A stretch of DNA of 64,000 bases from Variovorax fucosicus (GCF_030316825.1 NZ_JASZYU010000001.1:930001-994000); one strand, 5' to 3'. Counted from the first letter of the stretch, positions 18,696-29,197 are shown. Made by a program: numbers and translations. Notes: generated by a model not told the origin, from the letters alone.

Positions 18696-19801
18696 GCTTC
18701 CCCAGCAACCTTGAGTGCCTTCGATGGAGGCGGTGGAGGAACAGAAGCTGTCCTGATCTCATCGCGCGGGGGCTCTGTCGAGGTACGGGCAACAGGAGGA
18801 AGGTTGGCTGTAGATCCAGTCCCTTGGTTCGTCTGCGCGGGGGCGTTCGCCGGCTGATACCCAACCTGCCCCGGCATCCCCGTCGCATTGGCCTGCGCGC
18901 CCCCTCCAGACGCCCCACCCAGCTGTGAGAACGAATAGAAGGTACCGATCGTCGCGCCGAAGAACTGCGCCGCCATCGGTGGCGCGGTCACCAGCAGCAC
19001 CGTCATCAACAACCCAATGCCGCCTTGCTGCATCGCCTGGCTGGTCAGCCCCGCGCCGCCATCGCCCAGGCCCAGCAGGGTGTTGATGGCGCTGGCCGAC
19101 CACAGCGCCACCGCCACCTTCAACATCATCTCCATGATCACCGAGGTCATGAAACTGAGCACCGCCAGGCTGAACATCGTGGCCAGACCGTACTTGAGCC
19201 ATCCATGAAACAGTTGCTTGGTCGCATCGTGCAGCAGACACAGGATGAAGATCGGCCCCAGCCCCACGAACAAGTTGATCGCGAAGGTGTACATCAGCAG
19301 CATGGCACCGGCCGTCATGGGCGGGCCGGCCACGCCCAGGGCGGCGACCATCTTGGCGCTGGAGGCCGAGGCCACGTTCTCGGCGCTGATGCCGGCGTTC
19401 AGGCCCTGGGCGCCGTCCATGGCCGCCATGGTCACCGCGATGTAGACCAGGTTCTTGTCGATGGACTTCTCCGGCGAATCGTCGCTTCCCGTGACCAGGT
19501 GGTTGATGCCATTGGGCAAGTCCGTCAGCAGCAGTTGTTTGATCGGGATGTTGCCCAGCGCCATGGTGGTGGCGGCGGTCACGATGAGCGCGTTGCGGCT
19601 CATCTCCAGCACCAGGCCCATCAGGGATTCCTGGGAGCGGCCCGTGACGATGCGAAAACCCTTGGTCAGGATGATGAGCGTCAGCACGAGCAGCGCGATG
19701 ACGGACACGAAGCTCATCGTGTTGCCCAGCAGGTTGTCGCCGAAATCGTTGATCTGGCGGGTGAGGTATTGCTTGATGAGGGCGTAGTAGGCGGCTTCCA
19801 T
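18692..19801 (-). CDS. VirB6/TrbL-like type IV secretion inner-membrane protein
   Basis: A 369-residue polytopic membrane protein. Membrane segments lie at about 30-48, 68-83, 152-176, 180-192, 205-235 and 262-288. The central block GLGPIFILCLLHDATKQLFHGWLKY holds the conserved tryptophan region of VirB6/TrbL proteins (PF04610). The C-terminal 75 residues are Pro/Gln/Thr-rich and probably periplasmic or cytoplasmic tail. It begins the four-gene cassette, with a GGGAG site before its ATG. No VirB4, B8-B11 or VirD4 gene is seen in the window, so it is an orphan here. Confidence 0.82.
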   Translation of the reverse strand: MEAAYYALIKQYLTRQINDFGDNLLGNTMSFVSVIALLVLTLIILTKGFRIVTGRSQESLMGLVLEMSRNALIVTAATTMALGNIPIKQLLLTDLPNGINHLVTGSDDSPEKSIDKNLVYIAVTMAAMDGAQGLNAGISAENVASASSAKMVAALGVAGPPMTAGAMLLMYTFAINLFVGLGPIFILCLLHDATKQLFHGWLKYGLATMFSLAVLSFMTSVIMEMMLKVAVALWSASAINTLLGLGDGGAGLTSQAMQQGGIGLLMTVLLVTAPPMAAQFFGATIGTFYSFSQLGGASGGGAQANATGMPGQVGYQPANAPAQTNQGTGSTANLPPVARTSTEPPRDEIRTASVPPPPPSKALKVAGEA

Positions 19802-19923
19802 GTTGTTCTCCCTGAAAAATTCTTGATTGAAGGCTGGTTACGAAGTGCAGAGCGCCTGAGGTGGTGGCCACAATCACGCAGGCCCTTCGGCCTTCAAAAA
19901 TATCGCACGGGGGCAGCTTCGTA

Positions 19924-20733
19924 TCACTCTGCCGCTGCCCCATCGGCCCCACGTGCCCGCAGGCAGTCCTTGAAGCTGAACCACACGGCGGTATGCACCA
20001 CGGCCTCCAGCACCACGACGACCACAAACACGGCCATCTTGCCGGCCAGCATGTCGATGGGGCCGGCGAGGGGTGTCGCGGTCTTGGTGGTGACGAAGCT
20101 CATCCACGCGACAAGCGCCGCCAGGCCCGCGCCCCACGCCAGGCCCAGCACCGCCATGGCGCCAAGGTTGCGCAGGCAAGTCACTGTGCTGAAGAAAAGG
20201 CTCTTGACGGGCGCGACGCCATGCCAGTGCACCAGCCCGGGGGCATGCCAGAACATGAGGATCACGAGCGACCTCAGGAGGTAGTAAAAAAGCAAGCCCG
20301 TGACGACCGTTGGACTTGCAGCTGAGCCGGGAATGGTCGTGCTCAGGTCGGCAGTGTCGGAAGCCAGAGCGCCGGCGAATGCCAATGCCGCCTTTCCGGC
20401 TAGCAGCAGGGCGGCGCCATGCATGAGGCCCAGCACCGCCAGCGGACGAATGCGAGTGCGCGTGGCCTGGAGGGCCGAGAGGAATACTTGCCGTGTCGAG
20501 GTCCCTGCCTGCAGCAGGCTGGCCGTGGCGGCCATGAGCGCCAGCGTCATCGCGGGGGCCAGCGCGCCCTCGAAGGCCCGACTCAAGGCGGGCGAGACAA
20601 GCGACAGCAGGTGCACGGGCAGCAAGTACGCCATGACCAGCACAAAGGGCACCACGGGTTGGCGCATGAAGGTGAAGAACCCCTCGCGCAGCCAGCGCAC
20701 GCCCGTGCGTGACTCAACATGCCGCAGTTGCAT
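19924..20733 (-). CDS. BPSS1780-like polytopic membrane protein
   Basis: A 269-residue membrane protein starting MQLRHVESRTGVRWLREGF, a start like that of the BPSS1780 family of Burkholderiales membrane proteins of unknown role. Several hydrophobic segments follow, including FVLVMAYLLPVHLLSL and VFVVVVVLEAVVHTAV. I prefer the ATG at 20733 to one 50 codons upstream, because the upstream part is Arg-rich and unlike the family. It stands alone between the dipeptide importer operon and the VirB6 cassette, both on the same strand. Confidence 0.7.
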   Translation of the reverse strand: MQLRHVESRTGVRWLREGFFTFMRQPVVPFVLVMAYLLPVHLLSLVSPALSRAFEGALAPAMTLALMAATASLLQAGTSTRQVFLSALQATRTRIRPLAVLGLMHGAALLLAGKAALAFAGALASDTADLSTTIPGSAASPTVVTGLLFYYLLRSLVILMFWHAPGLVHWHGVAPVKSLFFSTVTCLRNLGAMAVLGLAWGAGLAALVAWMSFVTTKTATPLAGPIDMLAGKMAVFVVVVVLEAVVHTAVWFSFKDCLRARGADGAAAE

Positions 20734-20844
20734 GGCGTTGCTGCGCGATGGCCTCCCCAGGGTGTTCACGGGCCGTATTGTGGCGCATGCCAGCCGGCCG
20801 CTGACGTCTTTCGCGCCTGCGGTTGGACGCTGGCGCTGTCCGGA

Positions 20845-20903
20845 GATCAAACCCGGACCGAAGCGCCCGTGGGATGAGCGCAATCAGCTATCAAATTGAT
20901 AGC
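20845..20903 (-). repeat. Intergenic palindromic repeat, family 1, copy A
   Basis: GCTATCAAATTGATAGC at 20887-20903 is an almost perfect palindrome. In minus orientation it is followed by a GC-rich segment with a TTGCGC and a GGGCGC block, as in copies at 33353, 35961 and 58731. It sits just after the stop of the DppF-like gene. The family is frequent in Comamonadaceae intergenic regions as I recall. No function is established from this sequence. Confidence 0.65.
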
Positions 20904-20908
20904 AGTCG

Positions 20909-21942
20909 CTAGATACGTCCCTCTTCCACCGCGTGGCAGGCGACCTGGATGCCTTCGAAGTTCTGCAGCTTCGGCCGCTCGGCCGAGCAGCGTGCGTTGG
21001 CGTGCGGGCAGCGTGGATGGAACGCGCAGCCGGCCGGCGGTGACAGCGGGTTCGGCACCTCGCCCTGCACCGGCGTGCGGGCGCGGCCGGTCGCGTGCAT
21101 CTGCGGAATCGCGTCGAGCAGCATGCGCGTATACGGGTGCCGCGGCGTGGCGAACAGCGTGCGCTTCTCGGCCACCTCGACCAGCCGGCCGAGATACATC
21201 ACGCCGACCTGGTCGCTCACATGGCGCACCACCGCGAGGTTGTGCGAGATGAAGAGATAGGTCAGGCCTCGCTCGCGCTGCAGGTCTTTCATGATGTTGA
21301 GCACCTGCGCCTGCACGCTCACGTCGAGCGCCGAGGTCGGCTCGTCGCACACCAGGAACTCGGGCGCAGTGGCGAGGGCACGCGCGATCGAGATGCGCTG
21401 TCGTTGGCCGCCCGAGAACTGGTGCGGGTACTTCACCATGTCGAGCGGGCTCAGGCCGACCGAGCGCAGCAGTTCGCCGACGCGGTCGCGCAGCGCGCCC
21501 TTGTCCATCACCAGCCCGTGCTCGACCACCGGCTCGCCGACGATCGCCTCGACCGTCCAGCGCGGGTTGAGGCTCGCGTACGGATCCTGGAAGATCATCT
21601 GGATGCGCTGGCGCAACGCGCGCCCGCGCGCTGACGCAAAGGTGCTGTGCACGTCCTCGCCGGCAAAGTTCACATGGCCCCGGCTCGGGTTGTAGAGCCC
21701 GACCAGCAGGCGCGCCACGGTGCTCTTGCCACAGCCGGATTCGCCGACCAGCGCCAGCGTCTGCCCGCGCGGAATGGTGAAGCTCACGCCGTCGACCGCA
21801 TGCAGCAGCAGCCGTGGCTGCCGCTCGATGACGCGGTTGAGCCAGGGGGCCGATACGTCGAAGGTCTTGGCGATGTCGTGGGCGACGACCAGCGGTGCGG
21901 TGTCGGTGGCCGCGGCCGCACCTGCGTTCTGAAGAACCGCGC

Positions 21943-21946
<4 letters not shown>
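20909..21946 (-). CDS. Dipeptide/oligopeptide ABC importer ATPase (DppF-like)
   Basis: A 345-residue ATPase with Walker A GESGCGKS, Q-loop IFQDPYASLNPR, signature FSGGQRQR, Walker B FLVCDEPTSALD and the C-terminal cysteine-rich oligopeptide domain FHPRCPHANARC. That domain probably binds an iron-sulfur cluster in this subfamily. Its ATG overlaps the stop of the DppD-like gene by four bases. It is the last gene of the peptide operon. Confidence 0.93.
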
Positions 21947-22931
<985 letters not shown>

Positions 22932-22932
<1 letters not shown>

Positions 22933-23843
22933 CAGTGCAGCCTCGGATTCATTGCGTCGCGCAACCAGTCGCCGAGCAGGTTCACGCTCAGCGCAATCAG
23001 GACGAGTGCAGCGCCAGGGAACACGATGCTCCACCACTCTCCCGAAAAGAGGAACTGGTTGCCATTGCTGATCAGGGTGCCCAGGGAGGGCGACGTCGAC
23101 GGCACGCCGACACCCAGAAAGGACAGGGTCGCCTCGGTGATGATCGCGGTCGCGACCTGCACCGTCGAGATCACGAACACCGGGCCCATGACGTTCGGCA
23201 GCACGTGCTTGCGCATGATGCGCAGCGGCGAGACGCCGGTGACGCGCGCGGCCTGTACGTATTCCTTGTTGCGTTCGACCAGCGTGGAACCACGCACGGT
23301 GCGGGCGTAGTCGACCCATTTGGTGAGCGAGATGGCAAGGATCAGCACGCCGAAAGCGACCGTGTTGTGCGCATCGGGAAACAGCGCGCGGCCGACGCCG
23401 GCGATCAGCAGCGCCACCAGAATCGCGGGGAACGACAGCACCACGTCGCACAGGCGCATCAGGAACGCATCGACCCAGCCGCCGCGAAAACCCGCGAGCA
23501 GCCCGAGCGTCACCCCCATCAGCATCGACAACAGCACCGAGACAAAACCGACGACCAGCGAGACGCGCGCGCCATACATCAGTGCGGACACGATGTCGCG
23601 GCCCTGGTCGTCGGTGCCAAGCAGGTATTTGCGCGAACCCTCGGCCATCCAGGCCGGCGGCAGGCGCGCGTCACTGAGCTCGAGCGTGGCGAGGTCGTAA
23701 GGGTTGTGGGGCGCGATCCAGCCCGCGAAGGCGGCACTGAACACGCAGATAAAAGCGATAACAGCCGCCGCAATCGCCATCGGCGAATTGCGGAAGCTGT
23801 GGCCGACATCGCTGTCGAGCCAACGGGCGAGCGTTTTTTTCAT
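22932..23843 (-). CDS. Dipeptide/oligopeptide ABC importer permease (DppC-like)
   Basis: A 303-residue permease with the OppC-type N-terminal domain, six membrane segments, the GTDDQGRDI motif before the second segment and the EAA loop (EYVQAARVTGVSPLRIMRKHVLP). The start at 23843 lies 45 bases after the binding-protein stop. It pairs with the DppB-like permease at 26820. Confidence 0.93.
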
Positions 23844-23888
23844 ACAACCGACCCGGCACGCAGGGTGCGTGCCAGGGGTGCGTCATCG

Positions 23889-25472
23889 TTAGGGCTTGAT
23901 GCTCATCCACTTGAAGAACATGAAGTTGTCGGCAAGCTGGGTCAGCTCGACCTTCTTGCTGACACCCCAGGCCAGCGACTGCTGGTGCAGCGGCAGATGG
24001 CCCACGTCGTCGGCATGCATCGCAAACGCTTCCTTGATCAAGGCGTTGCGCTTGGTCTTGTCGGACTCGGACTGGATCTGCTTGGTCAGCGCATCGAGCT
24101 TGGGATTGCAGTAGGCGCCCAGGTTGAACTGGCCCGTGCCCTTGTCATCGGGGCATGCGGTCAGCGAGCTCAGCGCGTTGTGCGAGTCGTAGGTGGTGGG
24201 CGTCCAGCCGAGCAGGTAGAAGCTGGTGTCACGGCGCAGGATCTTGGGGAAGTAGGTTCCCTTGGTCTCGGTCACGAGATTGATCTTGACGCCGATCCTG
24301 GCCAGGTTCGCGGCCACGCTCTGGCAGATCTGGCCGTCGTTCACGTAGCGGTCGTTCGGGCAGTTGAGCGAGACTTCGAAGCCCTGCGGATAGCCGGCAT
24401 CGGCCAGCAGCTTCTTGGCGGCGTCGACGTCGAAGGGCAGGCGCTTGTCCTGCTCGGCGTTCCAGCCATTGATGCCGGGGCCGACCAGCAAGGCGGTCGG
24501 GCGCGAGGCATCACGCATCACGGTGCGCTTGATGCCGTTGATGTCGATGGCCTGGTAGAAGGCCTGGCGCACGCGCTTGTCCTTGAACGGGTTCTTTCCC
24601 TTCACGCTCGAGTACAGGAGCTCGTCGCGTTTCTGGTCCATGCCGAGGAAGATGGTGCGCAGCTCGGCGCCGGCGATCACGCGCGCGCTGGCCGTGGCGT
24701 TGATGCGGGCGATGTCTTGCACCGGCACCGGTTCCATCACGTCGATTTCACCCGACAGCAGCGCGGCCACGCGGGTCGATGGATTGGCGATCGGCGTGAA
24801 GATGATTTCCTGCGCGTTGCCTTCGATCTTGCCCCAGTAGGTGCCGTTGCGCGTGAACACGGTGCGCACATTGGGCTGGCGTTCGCGCACGCGGAACGGG
24901 CCGGTGCCGTTGGCCTTGAACGAAGCGGTGTTCTCGATGCCCTTGCGGCGGTCGACCGGCATCGTGGCCTTGTTCTCCTCGCACCACTTCTTGCTCATGA
25001 TCATGGTCAGCGAGATCACGTCGGGCAGGATCGGGAACGGGCCGGCGGTCTCGATCTCGACCGCCAGGTCGCCAACCTTGCGCACTTCCTTGATGTCGCT
25101 CAGCGTGGCTCGCAGGTCGGAGCCTTCGCCCTTGGCGCGCACGAAGCTGAACACCACGTCGTCGGCAGTGAACGGCGTGCCATCGTGGAACTGCACGCCC
25201 TTGCGCAGTTCGAAACGCCAGACATTGGGCGAGGTCTGCTTCCAGCTGGTGGCCAGCAGCGGCGCCAGGCTCAGATCCTTGTTGCGCCCGACCAGGGTTT
25301 CATAAACGTTGGAGTCGACGCTGAGCTGCAGCGATTCGTTCAGCGAATGCGGATCCAGCGAGAGCGCATCGCCCTGGTTCGCGATCCGGATGGTCTGCGC
25401 GCTGGCCATCAGACTGGCGGCGCTCAACGCAGCGAACAGGCTGGCCAACAGCACTTTTGACTTGAAACTCAT
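23889..25472 (-). CDS. Peptide ABC importer periplasmic binding protein (DppA-like)
   Basis: A 527-residue family 5 solute-binding protein. The signal peptide ends near residue 25 (ASA). Conserved blocks include LDPHSLNES, ELRKGVQFHDGTPFTADDV near residue 95 and FKDKRVRQAFYQAID. This size and set of motifs fit dipeptide, oligopeptide or glutathione binders. The start at 25472 follows a GAGGAG site. It lies after the M20 hydrolase and before the second permease in the operon, with 94 bases between hydrolase stop and its start, enough for an internal promoter. Confidence 0.93.
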   Translation of the reverse strand: MSFKSKVLLASLFAALSAASLMASAQTIRIANQGDALSLDPHSLNESLQLSVDSNVYETLVGRNKDLSLAPLLATSWKQTSPNVWRFELRKGVQFHDGTPFTADDVVFSFVRAKGEGSDLRATLSDIKEVRKVGDLAVEIETAGPFPILPDVISLTMIMSKKWCEENKATMPVDRRKGIENTASFKANGTGPFRVRERQPNVRTVFTRNGTYWGKIEGNAQEIIFTPIANPSTRVAALLSGEIDVMEPVPVQDIARINATASARVIAGAELRTIFLGMDQKRDELLYSSVKGKNPFKDKRVRQAFYQAIDINGIKRTVMRDASRPTALLVGPGINGWNAEQDKRLPFDVDAAKKLLADAGYPQGFEVSLNCPNDRYVNDGQICQSVAANLARIGVKINLVTETKGTYFPKILRRDTSFYLLGWTPTTYDSHNALSSLTACPDDKGTGQFNLGAYCNPKLDALTKQIQSESDKTKRNALIKEAFAMHADDVGHLPLHQQSLAWGVSKKVELTQLADNFMFFKWMSIKP

Positions 25473-25566
25473 GGGAGGCACTCCTCTTGGGGGTTGGAAA
25501 CAGGATCTACTGTGGAACGATGCGCCGGCTTGTGGCCAACGCAAGGTGGGGGCCCGATCATGTGGG

Positions 25567-26820
25567 CTATTGCATGGCACCGATCTTGGCGTTTTCCTGC
25601 GTTGCGGCAGCGGCTTTCAGTGGCATGCCCTGCTCGATCAGGCTTGCATGCAAGGCGGCGCCGAGGGGCAGGATCTCGTCGTTGAAGTCGTACCGGCTGT
25701 TGTGCAGAAAGGCACCGTCCCGCACGTCCTGGCCGATGCGCAGGTAGGCGCCGGGCTTCTTTTGCAACATGAAGGAGAAGTCTTCCGCGCCCATGCTGGG
25801 CTCCATGTTGCGCTCGACGTTGCGCGCACCAACCAGGCCCTGTGCCACGTCGCCAGCGAACAGCGCCTCGGTCGGCGTGTTGATGGTGGCCGGGTAGATC
25901 CGCTCGAAGCGCACCGTCGCACTGGCACCGAATCCGGTGGCCACCGCGCTGCAAAGCTCCGTCAGGCGTTGCTCGACCTGGGCCTGCACCTTGGCGCTGA
26001 AGGTGCGCACCGTGCCGACCAGCGTGGCCTTGCCCGGCACCACGCTCATCGCGCCCAGATCGCCGGCCTGCACCGCGCAGACGCTGATCACGGCCGCATC
26101 GATCGGCCGGACGTTGCGCGAGACGATGCTTTGCACCGCCGTGATGATGTGCGCCGCGACCAGCACCGGATCGATGGTCTGGTAGGCGTGGGCGCCATGG
26201 CCACCCTTGCCGGTGACCTCGATCGTGATGCGGTCGGCCGCCGCCATCATCGCGCCGCTGTTCAGGCCAATGGTGCCGGCCGGCATGCCGGGCCAGTTGT
26301 GCATCGCGAAGACCGATTGCACCGGAAAGCGGTCGAACAGGCCGTCTTCGATCATGACGCGGGCGCCCGCGAAACCCTCTTCGCCGGGCTGGAAGACCAG
26401 AACCGCCGTGCCGTCGAAATTGCGTGTTTCGGCCAGGTAGCGCGCTGCGCCGACCAGCATCGAGACGTGGCCGTCATGGCCGCAGCCATGCATCACCCCG
26501 TTCTTGGCGGAGCGCCAGGCGAAGCTGTTGTCCTCGCACATCGGCAGCGCGTCCATGTCGGCGCGCAGGCCGATCATGCGGCCGCTTGCTGTGGACCTGC
26601 CGCGGATGACGCCCACCAGGCCGGTCTTGCCGATGCCGGTGTGGATCTCGTCCACCCCGCAGGCACGCAGCGCCTCCTGCACCCGCGCCGCGGTGTAGAC
26701 CTCTTCGAAACCCAGTTCCGGATGCGCATGCAGATCGCGGCGGAACGCAGTGATCTCCGGATGAAAGCGCGCGATGTGCGCAAAGGCCCGGCCTGCAACC
26801 TGCCAGCGTGGCAACCCCAT
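25567..26820 (-). CDS. M20-family amidohydrolase/peptidase
   Basis: A 417-residue zinc-dependent hydrolase of the hippuricase and N-acyl amino acid amidohydrolase type. Metal ligands are visible in HGCGHDGH (near residue 110), the glutamate pair in QPGEEGF, a histidine in MHNWPG and the late GAEDFSFM. It starts at 26820 in a TGATG overlap with the permease, so the two are translationally coupled. Being inside a peptide-import operon, it likely cleaves the imported dipeptide or N-acyl amino acid in the cytoplasm. Confidence 0.9.
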   Translation of the reverse strand: MGLPRWQVAGRAFAHIARFHPEITAFRRDLHAHPELGFEEVYTAARVQEALRACGVDEIHTGIGKTGLVGVIRGRSTASGRMIGLRADMDALPMCEDNSFAWRSAKNGVMHGCGHDGHVSMLVGAARYLAETRNFDGTAVLVFQPGEEGFAGARVMIEDGLFDRFPVQSVFAMHNWPGMPAGTIGLNSGAMMAAADRITIEVTGKGGHGAHAYQTIDPVLVAAHIITAVQSIVSRNVRPIDAAVISVCAVQAGDLGAMSVVPGKATLVGTVRTFSAKVQAQVEQRLTELCSAVATGFGASATVRFERIYPATINTPTEALFAGDVAQGLVGARNVERNMEPSMGAEDFSFMLQKKPGAYLRIGQDVRDGAFLHNSRYDFNDEILPLGAALHASLIEQGMPLKAAAATQENAKIGAMQ

Positions 26821-27800
26821 CAATGTCCTCCCGTGGTGGAAACGCGCAGCCGTGGATCGACGGCGAAATACAGCAAGTCGACGACCAGGTTGATGGTCAC
26901 GAAGATCAGCGCAATCAGGCACAGGTAGGCCGCCATCACGGGAATGTCGGCATAGGTCACGGCCTGGATGAACAGCAGGCCCATGCCGGGCCACTGGAAC
27001 ACGGTCTCGGTAATGATCGCAAAGGCGATCAGCGAGCCCAGTTGCAGGCCCGTGATGGTGATCACGGGCACCATCGTGTTGCGCAATGCGTGACCGAAGT
27101 GGATCGCCCGATCCGACAGGCCGCGCGCGCGGGCGAACTTGATGTAGTCGGTGCGCAGCACTTCGAGCATCTCGGCGCGCACCAGTCGCATGATCAGCGT
27201 GAGCTGGAAGACGGCGAGCGTGACGGTCGGCAGCACCAGATGGCTCCAGCCATCGCGCGTGAGCAAGCCGGTGCTCCACCAGCCGAGATTGACCACCTCG
27301 CCCCGACCAAAGCTCGGCAACCAGCCGAGCCAGACCGAGAACACGAGGATCAGCAGAATGCCGATCAGGAAGGTCGGCAACGATACGCCCAGCAGCGACA
27401 GCGCCATCACGGCCTGGCTGCCGACCGTGCCGCGCCGCAGCGCCGCATAGACACCCATCGGCAAGCCGACCAGCAGCGCCAGCAGCGCCGCCACCAGGGA
27501 GAGCTCCAGCGTGGCCGGCAGACGCTCGCCGATCAGGCGCGACACCTTCGCACCCTGCCGCAAGCTCAGGCCGAACTCGCCCTGTGCCGCGTTCAGCAGG
27601 AAGTGCCAGAACTGCACGAAGAAGGGCTGATCGAGCCCCAAGTCGGCTCGCAGTTGCCGGATCTGATCGGGCTTGGCGTCCTGCCCCAACAGGAAGACCA
27701 CGGGATCTCCCACGTACTGGAACAAAAGGAAGGCAATGAAAGCCACCACGACCATCACGATCACGGCTTGAAGAAGGCGGCGCAGTACGAAAACGAGCAT
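26820..27800 (-). CDS. Dipeptide/oligopeptide ABC importer permease (DppB-like)
   Basis: A 326-residue permease of the OppB/DppB class with a first membrane segment at about 9-30, the motif RADLGLDQP near residue 50 and the EAA block (DYIKFARARGLSDRAIHFGHALRNTM). It opens the operon dppB, M20 hydrolase, dppA, dppC, dppD, dppF. No good ribosome binding site lies before the ATG, and the promoter must sit within the 60 bases before the porin terminator. Confidence 0.93.
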   Translation of the reverse strand: MLVFVLRRLLQAVIVMVVVAFIAFLLFQYVGDPVVFLLGQDAKPDQIRQLRADLGLDQPFFVQFWHFLLNAAQGEFGLSLRQGAKVSRLIGERLPATLELSLVAALLALLVGLPMGVYAALRRGTVGSQAVMALSLLGVSLPTFLIGILLILVFSVWLGWLPSFGRGEVVNLGWWSTGLLTRDGWSHLVLPTVTLAVFQLTLIMRLVRAEMLEVLRTDYIKFARARGLSDRAIHFGHALRNTMVPVITITGLQLGSLIAFAIITETVFQWPGMGLLFIQAVTYADIPVMAAYLCLIALIFVTINLVVDLLYFAVDPRLRVSTTGGH

Positions 27801-27860
27801 CGGATGTAGGTGGTGACCTTAGCAGAGCAATGTATGTGCCCAATGCAGGATTAACCCAAT

Positions 27861-27895
27861 AAAAAAAGCCACCCGACTTTCGTCGAGTGGCTTTT
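27861..27895 (-). terminator. Rho-independent terminator of the porin gene
   Basis: On the minus strand, GCCACTCGAC and GTCGGGTGGC form a stem with two mismatched positions and a 3-4 base loop, followed by seven T (complement of AAAAAAA at 27861-27867). It lies 40 bases past the porin stop codon. A few T also occur on the other strand, so it may work both ways. Confidence 0.85.
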
Positions 27896-27934
27896 CGAGT
27901 CTTTCAACATCAGCTGGCGTTAGCCAGCGTCAGA

Positions 27935-29197
27935 TCAGAAAGCGTGACGGATACCGAAGTCGTAGCCGGTCGAGTTGCGCGGCTGGTAGCCAGCAGAGTT
28001 GGCCACAGCAGGGTTGAAGGTGTTCGTGAACACAGGAGCGCCACCAACGGTGATCGGCAGGCCGTTCTTGTTCGCGGTGCGTGCAACCGTGGCGTACAGC
28101 GCAGTGCGCTTCGACAGGTTATGCACGTAGCCGATGGCGAACTTGTTGGCCTTCGGATCAGGCGTGTCGGTTTGGAAGAAGCCAGCGCTGTTAGCGTTGT
28201 TGTCGAACTTGACCTTCACCCACGAGTACGAAGCGCGGATCAAGCCAGCACCGACCGGCACGGTCACGCCGAGCAGGTAGCCATTGCCCTTGAAGTCAGA
28301 AGCCGAGCCGAACAACGGTTGGGTTTCGAAGTCGTTCTTGTTCTTCGTTTGCGACAGTTCGCCGAACAGCTTGACGACGCCGAAGTCATACGAAGCGCCC
28401 AGGTTGGCGATCTTCACGTTCGAAGTGACGCCGGGGTAGAACTGGTCACCCACGGTGCTTTGGCCATAGGCAAAAGCGACGTCGAGCGGGCCGTTGGCGT
28501 AGCCGAAGCGACCAGCAACATTGCGGCCGGTGCGGCTGTTGTTGGCGACTGCAGGCGTCGTGTTACCCGGATCGTACTTGACCTTTTCGTGGAAGGAGTA
28601 CTGCAACTGGCCGTAGAAACCACCCAGGTTCGGCGGCAGGAAGTAGCCGATGCTGTTGCTGGCGCGAACGTAGTTGGCGTTGCCGGTGGCATTGCCCGGG
28701 CCATAGATCGAAGCTGCGTTCAGACCGAAGATCAGGTTGGTGCCAACGCCGTTGGTGCCGAACGGATCGAACACGGTGTCGTTCCAGAAGGTCGGGTTGT
28801 AGTCACGGCCGAGGCGGACTTCACCGAAACCACCCGACAGGCTCACGGTCGAACGACGCGCGAAGCTGAAGCTCGTGCTGCTCGAACCGTCATCGTTGCT
28901 CAGGGGAGCTTCGAGCCAGAAGCTAGCTGCCAGGCCACCACCGAGGTCTTCCGTACCACGGAAGCCGAGGCGGCTCGAGTTGTAACCCGAGTTGGTCAAC
29001 ACGGTTTGGCTTTGCTTGATGTTGCCGTAGTACTGGCCCAGCACCGGCACGAAGAACGGGTTGGTGTTGATGTAACGGCTGCTGGTTTCGTAGTGGCTGA
29101 TCGACGCATCGACCACACCGAACAACGTGACCGACGACTGAGCCGAGGCAACGCCAGCGACAGCCAGGGCAGCCAAAGCAACTAGGGATTTTTTCAT
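27935..29197 (-). CDS. Trimeric general porin (Porin_4 / OmpC-like)
   Basis: The 420-residue outer-membrane protein has a signal peptide ending at residue 19 (ASA), a first strand QSSVTLFGVVDAS, GFRGTEDLGGG, and a C-terminal phenylalanine (IRHAF) required for outer-membrane assembly. This is the Neisseria/Burkholderia porin family (16-stranded barrel) for small-solute diffusion. The start at 29197 follows a GGAG site. Its codon use is more uniform than its neighbours', as expected for a highly expressed gene. A terminator follows it and a 284-base divergent region precedes it. Confidence 0.95.
   Translation of the reverse strand: MKKSLVALAALAVAGVASAQSSVTLFGVVDASISHYETSSRYINTNPFFVPVLGQYYGNIKQSQTVLTNSGYNSSRLGFRGTEDLGGGLAASFWLEAPLSNDDGSSSTSFSFARRSTVSLSGGFGEVRLGRDYNPTFWNDTVFDPFGTNGVGTNLIFGLNAASIYGPGNATGNANYVRASNSIGYFLPPNLGGFYGQLQYSFHEKVKYDPGNTTPAVANNSRTGRNVAGRFGYANGPLDVAFAYGQSTVGDQFYPGVTSNVKIANLGASYDFGVVKLFGELSQTKNKNDFETQPLFGSASDFKGNGYLLGVTVPVGAGLIRASYSWVKVKFDNNANSAGFFQTDTPDPKANKFAIGYVHNLSKRTALYATVARTANKNGLPITVGGAPVFTNTFNPAVANSAGYQPRNSTGYDFGIRHAF

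Noticed and set aside
16121-19801. Type VI secretion lipase/immunity pair
   Set aside because: No VgrG, PAAR or Hcp gene nearby, whereas a VirB6-like gene is in the same transcript and the C-terminus resembles the T4SS type.
27816-27843. Promoter for the peptide operon (ACCTTA/GCCCAA on the minus strand)
   Set aside because: The -10 would put transcription start about 8 bases from the ATG, leaving no leader or ribosome binding site; too weak to list.
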